From positions 1 through 64,000 of the forward strand of contig DAHVAL010000010.1 in the NCBI GenBank assembly GCA_027314645.1: a stretch of 64,000 bases of DNA, written 5' to 3'. Every line of letters starts with the position of its first letter. Position 1 is the stretch's first letter. The position numbers and the translations under genes are program-made. Shown here one piece after another: positions 1 through 8,297 of the stretch. The DNA comes from Nitrospirota bacterium. Lineage in GTDB: Bacteria > Nitrospirota > Leptospirillia > Leptospirillales > Leptospirillaceae. The notes below the pieces were generated by a model. The model made no database searches. It saw only the letters and a program-made list of their open reading frames with translations, and was not told where the DNA came from.

Positions 1-370
1 TTTTCCTGATTTCTATGGCGGAAAGTTCGCTCCTTTTTTTCCCAAGGTCTTTAAGGACCTTGTGTTCGATCGGGAGACCGTGGCAGTCCCACCCCGGGAC
101 GTATCGGATGCGCATTCCGCTTTTTAACGCGATCCGGTTGATAATATCCTTCAATATTTTGTTCATTGCGTGGCCCATATGAAGGTGGCCATTTGCGTAA
201 GGAGGACCATCGTGAAGGAGGAAAAGGGGTCGATTCTCTGATTCTTCGACCATCCGGGAGTAAAGATCCGCCAGGCCCCATTCCGAGAGGTACTCCTGTT
301 CTTTTCTCGGAAGATCGGCCTTCATGGGGAAGTCGGTTTTCGGAAGGTTCAGGGTGTCCTTGAAGTCCAC
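1..370 (-). CDS. ileS: Isoleucyl-tRNA synthetase, N-terminal part (runs off the window)
   Basis: This is a class I aminoacyl-tRNA synthetase that charges tRNA-Ile in the cytoplasm. Only about 123 N-terminal residues are present; the gene continues past base 1. Residues 55-67 hold the class I HIGH signature (GPPYANGHLHMGH), and GWDCHGLPIE lies near residue 92, as in IleRS. The start is GTG at 370 with AGGAG five bases upstream. It lies downstream of the exonuclease gene on the same strand, but the tRNA-Val unit on the opposite strand sits between them. A short inverted repeat (391-407) lies in its leader. Family assignment is firm; everything beyond the N-terminus is unseen. Confidence 0.95.
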   Translation of the reverse strand, partial: MDFKDTLNLPKTDFPMKADLPRKEQEYLSEWGLADLYSRMVEESENRPLFLLHDGPPYANGHLHMGHAMNKILKDIINRIALKSGMRIRYVPGWDCHGLPIEHKVLKDLGKKRSELSAIEIRK

Positions 371-407
371 GATGGCTCCTTAGTTCTCTCGGGATCATGG
401 TGATCCC

Positions 408-436
408 TTGAATTGTGTCTTTAAATTATTTAGAAT
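408..436 (+). promoter_or_regulatory. Sigma-70-type promoter of the tRNA-Val gene
   Basis: TTGAAT (408-413) and TAGAAT (431-436) are separated by 17 bases, close to the housekeeping consensus. Transcription would begin near 443, nine bases before the mature tRNA. Confidence 0.7.
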
Positions 437-451
437 CATGGCTTCTCTGGA

Positions 452-526
452 GGGCGATTAGCTCAGCGGTAGAGCACTGCCTTCACACGGCAGGGGTCAC
501 AGGTTCGAAACCTGTATCGCCCACCA
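452..526 (+). tRNA. tRNA-Val (CAC anticodon)
   Basis: A complete cloverleaf reads on the plus strand. The acceptor stem is GGGCGAT/ATCGCCC, the D arm contains GCTCAGCGGTAGAGC, the anticodon stem CTGCC/GGCAG encloses loop TTCACAC (anticodon CAC, reading GUG), and the T arm is CAGGTTCGAAACCTG. The 3' CCA is encoded. It stands alone between two leftward genes. A weak hairpin (543-553) follows and could end the transcript. Confidence 0.97.
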
Positions 527-578
527 TTGTCATTTTAATCCACCCCTCAGGGGATTTCTTTCCGGTCGCTTCCCTTCC

Positions 579-1385
579 CTATCCATTCGAGACCCGATAC
601 ACGTTGGTCCAGGACATGGGATACCGCCCCTTTTCCTTGAATTCTCCCAATCTCTTGGCCGTACAGGCGGGGCGTTCAAGGCGGAATTCCTCGATGGTCC
701 GTTCTTCTGCTTCCTCGTCCCCCATTTTTGCCAGGAAGACATGCAAGGGCGATTCCGTCCTCTGAGCCCACCAAAGGCAATCCTGGAAATATCGGTGGGA
801 GGCGAAGCCTCCCCACAACGCAAGATCGATCCCCAACGGGCCTAAGAGGCGTTCTAAAGGGAGTTGAAGGGCGATGGAAAGAACCTGTTCCAGGGCCTTG
901 ACGTCTTCTTCGGCCCGATGGATCCGTTGTTGGACCACTCCGAGCGAGACGGCGAGATTCCTCAGCTTGTGGCTCTTCTCCATAGGAAGAAGTTTTCTGA
1001 GAACCGGGACGGTGTCGATTCCGGGGTTTCCCAACGGAATTTGTTCCTGGCGAAGGATTTCCCGATTGAGCATTCCCATGTCGAAAGAGAGATTGTGGGC
1101 GACGATGGTTTTATTCTGAAATAACGTCCCCCGTTCTTTCCAAAATTCCGAAAAGGTCGGCGCGTTGCGCACCATCTCGTCGTCGATTCCATGAATTTCG
1201 GTGTAATGGACCGGAATTGGTTCCTGGGGGTCGATCAACGAGGTGAACCGCGTCCTGTGGCCTTCCTTGGTCCAGATGGAAAGGCTAATTTCCACAATCC
1301 TTGCGTTCGGGTGGAAAAGCAGACCTGTGGTTTCGACATCCAGGAAAAGGAGATCCTGGAATGGGTTATCCATGGGGTTCACCAT
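579..1385 (-). CDS. DnaQ-like 3'-5' exonuclease (DEDDh family)
   Basis: This 268-residue protein carries a DEDDh exonuclease domain of the DNA polymerase III epsilon/RNase T type. Metal-binding residues are D16 and E18 (LDVETTG), D102 (AHNLSFD) and H156/D161 (HRAEEDV). The last roughly 90 residues are not a recognisable polymerase-binding tail. It is therefore better called a DnaQ-like nuclease than the replicative proofreading subunit itself. It follows mnmA by 12 bases on the same strand. The start may be ATG 1385 or ATG 1373, since neither has a clear ribosome binding site. Function in proofreading, repair or RNA processing cannot be told from sequence. Confidence 0.88.
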   Translation of the reverse strand: MVNPMDNPFQDLLFLDVETTGLLFHPNARIVEISLSIWTKEGHRTRFTSLIDPQEPIPVHYTEIHGIDDEMVRNAPTFSEFWKERGTLFQNKTIVAHNLSFDMGMLNREILRQEQIPLGNPGIDTVPVLRKLLPMEKSHKLRNLAVSLGVVQQRIHRAEEDVKALEQVLSIALQLPLERLLGPLGIDLALWGGFASHRYFQDCLWWAQRTESPLHVFLAKMGDEEAEERTIEEFRLERPACTAKRLGEFKEKGRYPMSWTNVYRVSNG

Positions 1386-1397
1386 TTGATTGTGGGC

Positions 1398-2471
1398 TCA
1401 GGCGATGATTCCAGAACCGATGAGAATTTCATCACGGTCGTAGAACGCGGCCACCTGGCCAGAAACAATTCCATCGTGAGGGGTGTCCAGGTGAAAACGT
1501 GTTCGCACCGAACGATCCATTCGGCATTGAACGGGGGCCATGGTCGATCTCAGGCGGACGCTGAGCGGCCTCTCCTCCGGGAGAGGATCTCGAATTTTGC
1601 CCAGGGGGTCCTGGATTTCGAAATGGGACGCGAAGAGATCCTCCCGTTGGCCTAAAATGACTTCCCGCAGGCCTGGATTGACGGAAAGAACATACAACCT
1701 TTCCCCTCCTGCAATTCCATGCCCTCTGCGTTGGCCACGAGTCAACCCCAGACCTGTCCTCATGGTTCCCAGGAGGTTCCCCTCTGGCGACAGGGCCTTC
1801 CAAGGAAGAGGGTCCGAGCTGTCGGTCAATGGAACGAGGAATGGCCCGATCCGTTTCTCGGAGATAAAACACGCCTCCTGATTTTCAAGCATTCCCGACA
1901 CGGGGAATCCGGCGGATGCCGCCATAGACCGGACCTCCTCCTTGGTGAGGTCCCCCAAGGGAAGAAGGAGATTCCGGGAGGTGATCCCTTCGGTGCGGGC
2001 CAAAAAATAAGATTGGTCCTTGCCCCTGTCCCGGCCAATTCTCAGGCCTTCTGTTCCATAGTCGGACGATTTTGCCCAAGAGGCATAATGGCCAGTGGCG
2101 ATTGCGGGAATGTTTCGCTCCTTCGCCAAATTGAGAAGGGTCCGGATCTTAATCTCGGCGTTGCAGGTTGTGCAGGGATTGGGGGTCCTGGCGGACTTGT
2201 ATCCTTCCTTAAAGGGGGCGATCACCTTTTCTTGGAAAGATTGCGCGGATTCATGGATTTCATGGGGGATTCTGAGAATATTCGTGCAAAGATAGTCCAC
2301 CATGGGGACATGGCAACAGGTCCGCTCGGTCCAGGGGCGTTCTGTTTCCCCTTCCGACTCCCATAGGCGAAGAATCATCCCATGAACTTCGTATCCGGCT
2401 TTTTTGAGGAGCCAGGCTGTCATCGCGGAGTCGACTCCCCCGCTCAACCCGACTAGGACTTTTTTATTCAC
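1398..2471 (-). CDS. mnmA: tRNA-specific 2-thiouridylase MnmA
   Basis: MnmA installs sulfur at position 2 of the wobble uridine of Lys, Glu and Gln tRNAs. The 357-residue protein has the PP-loop SGGVDS at residues 10-15, the nucleophilic Cys100 in TPNPC and the persulfide Cys201 in NQEAC, so the catalytic set is complete. I take GTG 2471 as the start: it places the usual short stretch before the PP-loop and overlaps the bactofilin stop by 8 bases. The frame is open to 2519, but that extension would lie inside the bactofilin gene. It shares the run with mnmE and mnmG, which modify position 5 of the same base. Confidence 0.95.
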   Translation of the reverse strand: MNKKVLVGLSGGVDSAMTAWLLKKAGYEVHGMILRLWESEGETERPWTERTCCHVPMVDYLCTNILRIPHEIHESAQSFQEKVIAPFKEGYKSARTPNPCTTCNAEIKIRTLLNLAKERNIPAIATGHYASWAKSSDYGTEGLRIGRDRGKDQSYFLARTEGITSRNLLLPLGDLTKEEVRSMAASAGFPVSGMLENQEACFISEKRIGPFLVPLTDSSDPLPWKALSPEGNLLGTMRTGLGLTRGQRRGHGIAGGERLYVLSVNPGLREVILGQREDLFASHFEIQDPLGKIRDPLPEERPLSVRLRSTMAPVQCRMDRSVRTRFHLDTPHDGIVSGQVAAFYDRDEILIGSGIIA

Positions 2472-2850
2472 GGCCCTTCGTTTCGGCCACCGGTTTTTGG
2501 ATTCCGGTATCCATTTCACATAGACCGTTGAAAATGACGCCCTCTTCGATGACGAGAGCAGGGGTCTTGATTTCGCCCTTGACGTTCGAAGGCTTTAAAA
2601 ACTGAATGGAATCGGCCGCGTTGATCTTTCCTGTGACCGTTCCACCGCATACGACCTTTCCGACATTGATCGTTCCTGAAATTGTGGCCCCGTCCCCAAT
2701 GATCAAAGTGTTTTTTGAATGGATTTCCCCTTCGAGGATTCCATCGATTCGAACTGTCCCCTCAAATTGAAGGTACCCCTTGAAATGGGTTTCCTTCCCC
2801 AAAAAAGCAATAATGTTTCCTTTGGACGCGTCGGGATTGTTACTCCTCAT
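2464..2850 (-). CDS. Bactofilin (polymer-forming cytoskeletal protein)
   Basis: This 128-residue protein matches the bactofilin family: a short disordered N-terminus, then a right-handed beta-helix made of repeating hydrophobic strands rich in Gly and Val (for example GTVRIDGILEG, then DGATISGTINVGKVVCGG). Bactofilins self-assemble into nucleotide-free filaments under the inner membrane and act in cell shape, wall synthesis or chromosome positioning. ATG 2850 overlaps the parB stop by 11 bases, so the two are probably translationally coupled. In Myxococcus, bactofilins work with the ParABS system; a similar link here is inference from position only. Confidence 0.9.
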   Translation of the reverse strand: MRSNNPDASKGNIIAFLGKETHFKGYLQFEGTVRIDGILEGEIHSKNTLIIGDGATISGTINVGKVVCGGTVTGKINAADSIQFLKPSNVKGEIKTPALVIEEGVIFNGLCEMDTGIQKPVAETKGRE

Positions 2851-3703
2851 GCAGAAATCCTTCCTTTTTCGGTTCCAGATTTTCAGAAAGGCGGGTTATC
2901 ATGTTTTCAAGCTCATCCATTTTATTAAAATTTAGCTCAACCTTCCACCCTTTTTTCTTTTTAACGATTTTTGCTCGGCAGGAAAGGGTCCGTTCAAGGG
3001 ACTGGCTGTTTTCCTTGGCCCATTCCTGTGTGGATTCATCAGGGAGAATCTTTGCCCGCCGTTTCCTGGCCAGGCGTTCTTCGAGGGCTCGGACCGACCA
3101 TTCCTTCGCGATGATTTCTTTCGTCCATCCGGCTTGGTCACTTGTGTCGAGAGCGGAAAGGACCTTCGCATGGCCGAAGGTTATGGTGCCCGTGACCAAC
3201 GCGTCGCAAGTTTCTGGATGGAGGTCGAGGAGGCGGAGATAGTTTGCCACCGTGGAACGTTTGAATCCGATGTAATCCGAGAGATTTTCCTGGGTCCAGT
3301 GGAATTCGTCTGAAAGGCGCTTCATGCCGGTCGCTATTTCCACCGGGTTCAGGTCACTTCGTTTCAGATTTTCTACCAGAGCGATTTCAAGGAGATCCTG
3401 ATCGGTCAGATCCTTGATGATGGCGGGGATCTCGGTCCATCCCAACGCCTCTGCCGCCCGGAACCTTCGTTCCCCCGAGACAATCGTATAATCTGGCCCT
3501 TTTTGAACCACAATGATGGGATGAAGCAGACCATGACGCTTGATGGAGGCGGTGAGTTCCTCCAGGGCCTCCAGGACGAAGGCCTTCCGGGGCTGATAAG
3601 GGTTCGGGCGGATCGCCCGGATGGGAATGTTGTTCGCCGGTTCGTCCTTCTTTTCGTCCCCATACAATGAATCGATTCCTCGTCCCAGACTGATCTTAGC
3701 CAT
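2840..3703 (-). CDS. parB: Chromosome partition protein ParB (Spo0J)
   Basis: ParB is a CTP-dependent clamp that loads at parS and spreads along DNA. The 287-residue protein shows the N-terminal ParB/Srx domain with NPYQPR, the CTP-binding GERRFRA motif, the ENLKRSDLNPVE segment, a central helix-turn-helix (about 150-210) and a short C-terminal dimerisation segment. ATG 3703 is preferred over TTG 3709: GGAG lies ten bases upstream, and ATG overlaps the parA stop by 8 bases. Its cognate site is seen at 4481-4496. Confidence 0.95.
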   Translation of the reverse strand: MAKISLGRGIDSLYGDEKKDEPANNIPIRAIRPNPYQPRKAFVLEALEELTASIKRHGLLHPIIVVQKGPDYTIVSGERRFRAAEALGWTEIPAIIKDLTDQDLLEIALVENLKRSDLNPVEIATGMKRLSDEFHWTQENLSDYIGFKRSTVANYLRLLDLHPETCDALVTGTITFGHAKVLSALDTSDQAGWTKEIIAKEWSVRALEERLARKRRAKILPDESTQEWAKENSQSLERTLSCRAKIVKKKKGWKVELNFNKMDELENMITRLSENLEPKKEGFLHEE

Positions 3704-4466
3704 ATGCAAGGATCTCCTTGGCGAGATTGATGTAGGATTGGGCCCCCTTGGACATCACATCGTACAGGATCGCAGGCATTCCGTGGCTTGGAGCCTCCCC
3801 AAGGATCACGTTCCGGGGAATAATGCTGGAGAAAACATCCGCGGGAAAGTGTTTCTTGAGTTCTTCAAGAACTGACATGCTCAAACGGTTTCTCGTGTCA
3901 AACATGGTGGGAAGGATTCCCTCGATGGACAGGGTTGGGTTCCATCGCTGCTTGACCCGTTCCATGGTGCGCATCAATTGCCCCAGCCCTTCAAGGGCAA
4001 AATATTCGCACTGGACAGGGATTAAAACGGAAGTCGCCGCCACAAGGGCATTGAGGGTGATAAACCCGAGGGACGGTGGACAGTCGAGGATGATGTAGGT
4101 GAATTCCTTTATGGCTTCGGGGTCCATCGAATCCTTGAGTATCCGATGGCGTCCAGCGGGGTCGATCGAGGCCGCCTCTGGTTCAAATCCAGCCATTGAG
4201 ACCGAACACGGGATTGCGCTCAAGTAAGGCAAGGCGGTTTTTTGGAGTAATTCCGCGAACGGGTATTTTCCCGTGAGCAGTTCGTAGGAAGAGTGGGAGG
4301 GAGTTCCTGCTGTGATGCTCAACCCGCTGGACGTATTTGATTGCGGATCCAAGTCGATCACCAGAACTTTTTTTTCTTCGACAGCAAGCGATGCTGCAAG
4401 ATTAATTGTTGTCGTCGTCTTTCCTACGCCACCTTTTTGATTTGCTATTGCCACAATGTGTGTCAT
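3696..4466 (-). CDS. parA: Chromosome partition ATPase ParA (Soj)
   Basis: ParA is the deviant Walker ATPase that binds DNA nonspecifically and moves ParB-parS complexes. The 256-residue protein begins at the family-typical point: residues 9-16 are KGGVGKTT (deviant Walker A), the Walker B/switch region is in the VLVIDLDPQSN segment, and LDCPPS follows. ATG 4466 has GGAGG five bases upstream. The reading frame is open 135 bases further, but that extension would contain the parS palindrome and lacks family similarity. It lies between rsmG and parB, the common origin-proximal order. Confidence 0.95.
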   Translation of the reverse strand: MTHIVAIANQKGGVGKTTTTINLAASLAVEEKKVLVIDLDPQSNTSSGLSITAGTPSHSSYELLTGKYPFAELLQKTALPYLSAIPCSVSMAGFEPEAASIDPAGRHRILKDSMDPEAIKEFTYIILDCPPSLGFITLNALVAATSVLIPVQCEYFALEGLGQLMRTMERVKQRWNPTLSIEGILPTMFDTRNRLSMSVLEELKKHFPADVFSSIIPRNVILGEAPSHGMPAILYDVMSKGAQSYINLAKEILAYG

Positions 4467-4480
4467 CGGTCCTCCAAAAA

Positions 4481-4496
4481 TGTTCCACGTGGAACA
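4481..4496. promoter_or_regulatory. parS centromere site
   Basis: TGTTCCACGTGGAACA is a perfect 16-base palindrome. It differs from the Bacillus parS consensus TGTTTCACGTGAAACA only by one symmetric base pair. It sits between rsmG and parA, 15 bases upstream of the parA start, so ParB loading could also affect parA expression. It is the only exact copy I noticed in the window. Confidence 0.9.
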
Positions 4497-4504
4497 ATAG
4501 GGAA

Positions 4505-5101
4505 TTAGCCAATGTGGATGGACTCCGTAAAGATCACTGACCGAGTAATTCCCCACGCCTTGACCCCCCCATTTATGACATAGGAGGAAATCGGATTGCA
4601 AGAAGGATGACGATCCGTTCCGAATCGAAGAAGGGTCCAGGGAGGAGCGGCGAAAACTTTGATGGTAGGTTCTGCGAAAAGATCTGAAAGTGTGATCGCC
4701 TTCATGAGAATGATAGGAGGGCCGACGGGAGCAGAAAGCGCTGGGAAAATGCGAAGATTGGACACGCCAAGACGCATCGCCGCATATTCGAGAAAAACGC
4801 GTTTCTTTTCAATCCGTTCGAGGAGGGTGACCTGACGCCCAGGGTTGGTAAGTGCGATAAGAAGACCCGGAGCCCCGTTTCCTGATCCGAAATCAATGAT
4901 TTCGGAGGATCCGTGGTGGGAGAGAAGGGGAAGGGACAAAAATGATTCCAGAATAAGATGGGCCCGGATTTCTTCGGAGGTCGAAAAGCCGGTCAATCGG
5001 ATTTTTTTGTTCCATTCGAGGAGAATGGAGGCATAGAGGTCGGCTTTGTCGAGAACAGACTCGGGAAGGTCGATCCAGCCCAAGTCCACGGAGGAGGTCA
5101 T
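4505..5101 (-). CDS. rsmG: 16S rRNA (guanine-527 N7) methyltransferase RsmG
   Basis: RsmG methylates G527 of 16S rRNA using S-adenosylmethionine. The 198-residue protein has the SAM-binding motif IIDFGSGNGAPGL near residue 68-80, followed by VTLLERIEKKRVFL, where the family places its acidic ribose contact. Size is close to the usual 200-215. ATG 5101 overlaps the mnmG stop as ATGA, indicating translational coupling. The gidA-gidB pairing next to parAB is classical. Confidence 0.92.
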   Translation of the reverse strand: MTSSVDLGWIDLPESVLDKADLYASILLEWNKKIRLTGFSTSEEIRAHLILESFLSLPLLSHHGSSEIIDFGSGNGAPGLLIALTNPGRQVTLLERIEKKRVFLEYAAMRLGVSNLRIFPALSAPVGPPIILMKAITLSDLFAEPTIKVFAAPPWTLLRFGTDRHPSCNPISSYVINGGVKAWGITRSVIFTESIHIG

Positions 5102-6936
5102 GCCCCGGTATTCTGTCGGTATTTCAAAATGGAGATGCGGAGCAAATCAATTGCTCCGGGGGTAATCCCGCGAAGTTCCTGGGCGGCTGAAAGGCTCGAG
5201 GGTTTTTCTTTCCGAAGGCGTTGGCGGACTTCCCTTGAGATTCCGGGAAGGTCTGACTCCAGAAGATCCGGAGGAATCGGAAGATCTTCTATGCGGGACC
5301 AACGATCCTTAGAAATGCGAACATACCCCTCGTACTTGATCTCTTGTTCGAGGGAGGAGACCCATGCTCGGGGGATGTCGTGAAAGCGTCCTGGAAAATG
5401 CTCCTCAAGGACAGTGTCAAGGACGCAGTCCGGGGAACGGAGCCGATCGAGCAAGGAACGGCCGTCTTTTCTTGTTTCCGAAAGAATGGAACGCAAAGAA
5501 GAGTGAACGGTTCTTCGACGCTCGAAGGTCAGGGCCTTATCAGGGGGGAGAAGGCCGAGTTGAATCCCAAGGGGGGTCAGCCGGTCTTCGGCATTGGCGT
5601 TCCGAATGTAAAGACGATTTTCCGCCCGGCTTGTGAACATCCGGTAGGGTTCGTCCACCCCGTGGGTCACAAGATCATCGACCATGACTCCCAGGTAGGA
5701 GGAGGCTCGGTCAGGGAACCATGGGGGTCGTTCCAGTGTCAGAAGGGCGGCATTGACGCCAGCGACCAGCCCCTGACCCGCAGCTTCTTCGTAGCCGGTG
5801 GTTCCGTTAATCTGGCCGGCGAGAAAAAGATTGGGAATGGTTTTAGACCGGAGGGAATGGTCGAGCTGATCGGGAAAAACGAAGTCGTACTCGACGGCAT
5901 ATCCGGGGCGTTGAATCACCGCGTGTTCAAGGCCCGGGATAGACCAAACGATCCGTTCCTGGACGTCGAGGGGAAGGCTGGTGGAAATCCCGTTTGGATA
6001 ATATTCGTCAACATCGAGCCCTTCGGGTTCGATAAAGACATGGTGGGTCAATCTGTGGGGGAACTTGACGATCTTGTCCTCAATTGAAGGACAGTAGCGG
6101 GGTCCAACTCCGTGAATTTTTCCACTGTAAAGGGGGGAGCGATCGAGGTTTTCCTCGATAATGTCCCTGGTGCGCTCTGTGGTGGATGTCAGAAAACACG
6201 GGAGTTGGGGGCCCTGATAAAAAAGAGAGGCCGAGGAAGAAAAAAGGGAAAAGAAGGGGATCGGCTCGTCTCCAGGTTGGATGTGCATTGCCTCAAAATT
6301 GATCGACCGTCCGAGAAGACGAGGGGGGGTTCCGGTCTTCATTCTCCCAAGCGTCAGTCCACATTGATCGGACAACACAAAAGAGAGACGGGAGGATGCG
6401 CGTTCCCCTCCTCGGCCTCCCGAGGAGGAGTCGAGTCCCACATGAAGCGTCCCGTTAAGGAATGTCCCCGTGGTCAAAACCAGGGCACGGCATGAAAGGG
6501 AGGAGCCATCATGGAGAAGGATGCCTTTGATCTGGCCGTTGGAGAGTTCAAAATCAACGATTTCTCCCTGGCGAAGAAAAAGGCTGGGTTGTCGATCAAG
6601 AATTTTTCGGGCCTCGATCCGGTATCGCGACCGGTCGCATTGGGCTCGGATCGCTTGAACGGCGGCGCCTTTTCGCGTGTTCAGCATCTTGAATTGTAGC
6701 CCGGAATGGTCCGCCAATTCGGCCATTGCGCCGCCCATGGCATCGATCTCACGAACAAGATGGCCTTTTCCGATCCCGCCGATGGAAGGATTGCATGACA
6801 TTTGGCCGATCAGGTCAAGGTGCATTGTGACGAGCAAGGTCCGCTGTCCGAGTCTTGCCGAGGCGTAAGCCGCTTCGATTCCGGAATGACCCCCTCCGAC
6901 AACGATGACATCCCACGAATTTGTTGATATTCCCAT
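5098..6936 (-). CDS. mnmG: tRNA uridine-5-carboxymethylaminomethyl modification enzyme MnmG (GidA)
   Basis: MnmG is the FAD-dependent partner of MnmE; together they build the cmnm5 group on wobble U34. The 612-residue protein has the N-terminal dinucleotide motif VGGGHSGIEAA, the family signature GPRYCPSIEDKI and a second conserved block AGQINGTTGYEEAAGQG. Length is normal for the family. ATG 6936 has GGGAAG upstream and starts five bases after the mnmE stop; TTG 6951 is an alternative. Its partner mnmE is the immediately preceding gene. Confidence 0.95.
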   Translation of the reverse strand: MGISTNSWDVIVVGGGHSGIEAAYASARLGQRTLLVTMHLDLIGQMSCNPSIGGIGKGHLVREIDAMGGAMAELADHSGLQFKMLNTRKGAAVQAIRAQCDRSRYRIEARKILDRQPSLFLRQGEIVDFELSNGQIKGILLHDGSSLSCRALVLTTGTFLNGTLHVGLDSSSGGRGGERASSRLSFVLSDQCGLTLGRMKTGTPPRLLGRSINFEAMHIQPGDEPIPFFSLFSSSASLFYQGPQLPCFLTSTTERTRDIIEENLDRSPLYSGKIHGVGPRYCPSIEDKIVKFPHRLTHHVFIEPEGLDVDEYYPNGISTSLPLDVQERIVWSIPGLEHAVIQRPGYAVEYDFVFPDQLDHSLRSKTIPNLFLAGQINGTTGYEEAAGQGLVAGVNAALLTLERPPWFPDRASSYLGVMVDDLVTHGVDEPYRMFTSRAENRLYIRNANAEDRLTPLGIQLGLLPPDKALTFERRRTVHSSLRSILSETRKDGRSLLDRLRSPDCVLDTVLEEHFPGRFHDIPRAWVSSLEQEIKYEGYVRISKDRWSRIEDLPIPPDLLESDLPGISREVRQRLRKEKPSSLSAAQELRGITPGAIDLLRISILKYRQNTGA

Positions 6937-6940
6937 CGGG

Positions 6941-8275
6941 TTACTTCCCAAGACAAAACCGTTTAAACACTCTCTCGTATACTTCGGAAGAGGGAATGAG
7001 ACCTATTCCATCATCCAACACTTTTTTCCCTTCTTCAAGAGAAGAAAGAGCAAGGTCGACCTGTTGGGCGTCGATTCGAGCAATGGCCTCCCTTATCAGC
7101 TTCTGAAGGGCTTTGAGGCTGTCTCGCTGGCGTTCGGATTCAATGGAGGAGCGGTGGGGGTCGGAGGCCAGATAGAATCCGTGCGCGAGGGAGCGGAGAC
7201 GATCAAGAAGAGAGGAAATCCCTTTGCGCGTTCGTGCGGACACTACATGTTCGAAGGAAGTCCCGGACCCCGGAGAATCGATATCCGCTTTGTTCCAGAC
7301 GAAAAGAACGGGACCTCGTGATCGATGAAAAAATGTGGGAGATGGAAGGGAAGGGTGCTCGGGAGAGGAGACCCAAAGGATGCAGTCGACGCGGGAAAGG
7401 CTTTGGCGAGTCCTTTGGATCCCCGCTGATTCAAGGGAGTCCGAAGAAGAGCGAAGGCCGGCCGAGTCGAGGAAGATGATATCCCCGAAAGGAAAAGAAA
7501 GGTGGCCTTCGATGAGGTCCCGTGTGGTTCCGGGAAGGGGAGAGACGAGAGCCCGGTTGTCTTTTAGAAATCTGTTAAACAGGGAAGATTTCCCGGAGTT
7601 CGGGTGCCCGGCCAAAAGGACGCTGAATCCATGATAGGAGCGATGGCGCTTCCGGTAATCGAGGAGAAGCGACGACAGGGTTCGATCGAAAGCCCGAAGG
7701 TCATGGGAAAGGGAGCTGGTGGAAATGGTGGAAATGTCTTCTTCGCTGTCCGGGTGATCAAGGAGCGTGAAAAGGGAGGCAAGCAGATCAAGGAATTGAT
7801 CTTGTACATGGGCGAGGGGATGGGTGGCGGGATCGAAAAAATGGTGATGGGCAGCCTGGAAGTGGGCGTAGGAGGGGGCGGAGATCATCCGGTGAAGGGA
7901 TTCGGCTTTGAGAAGGGAAATCTTATGATTTTGATAGGCGCGAAGGGTAAATTCCCCCGGTTTGGCGAGGCGGATGCCGTGATCGTGAAAGAGTGCCAGA
8001 AGTTTCCGGATATTGTAGGGATTCCCATGGGCGTGGATTTCGATGACATCCTCGCCTGTGAAAGAGTGAGGGGACTGAAAATAGAGAAGAAGACATTCGT
8101 CGAGAGGGTGGCCGTGCTGGACAGGCATGGCACGATAAATTTTCCGGTGTTCAAGTGGGTGCGGAAGGTCGGGAAAAAGGAAGCGGATCCGGTCAGGGAG
8201 ATTTGCTCCAGAAAGCCGAAGGATTCCTACAGGCTGGGGAATTAAAGCGGTGACCGGGGCAATGATTGGATCCAT
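6941..8275 (-). CDS. mnmE: tRNA modification GTPase MnmE (TrmE)
   Basis: MnmE is the GTPase partner of MnmG. The 444-residue protein has the N-terminal folate-binding region (GEFTLRAYQN), a GTPase domain inserted in the helical domain with G1 AGHPNSGKSS, G2 GTTRD, G3 DSAG and G4 NKAD, and ends in FCLGK, the variant of the invariant FCIGK tail whose Cys is needed for tRNA modification. No strong ribosome binding site is seen before ATG 8275. It sits 22 bases after yidC, and no Jag gene intervenes, unlike in many Gram-positive clusters. Confidence 0.94.
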   Translation of the reverse strand: MDPIIAPVTALIPQPVGILRLSGANLPDRIRFLFPDLPHPLEHRKIYRAMPVQHGHPLDECLLLYFQSPHSFTGEDVIEIHAHGNPYNIRKLLALFHDHGIRLAKPGEFTLRAYQNHKISLLKAESLHRMISAPSYAHFQAAHHHFFDPATHPLAHVQDQFLDLLASLFTLLDHPDSEEDISTISTSSLSHDLRAFDRTLSSLLLDYRKRHRSYHGFSVLLAGHPNSGKSSLFNRFLKDNRALVSPLPGTTRDLIEGHLSFPFGDIIFLDSAGLRSSSDSLESAGIQRTRQSLSRVDCILWVSSPEHPSLPSPTFFHRSRGPVLFVWNKADIDSPGSGTSFEHVVSARTRKGISSLLDRLRSLAHGFYLASDPHRSSIESERQRDSLKALQKLIREAIARIDAQQVDLALSSLEEGKKVLDDGIGLIPSSEVYERVFKRFCLGK

Positions 8276-8297
8276 GGGGATTCACCAGGTTTCCCCG

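Noticed and set aside
391-407. T-box or attenuator before ileS
   Set aside because: Only a 7-base inverted repeat is present; the T-box specifier and antiterminator elements are absent.
4467-4601. N-terminal extension of ParA
   Set aside because: It spans the parS palindrome and has no similarity; ATG 4466 has an ideal ribosome binding site.
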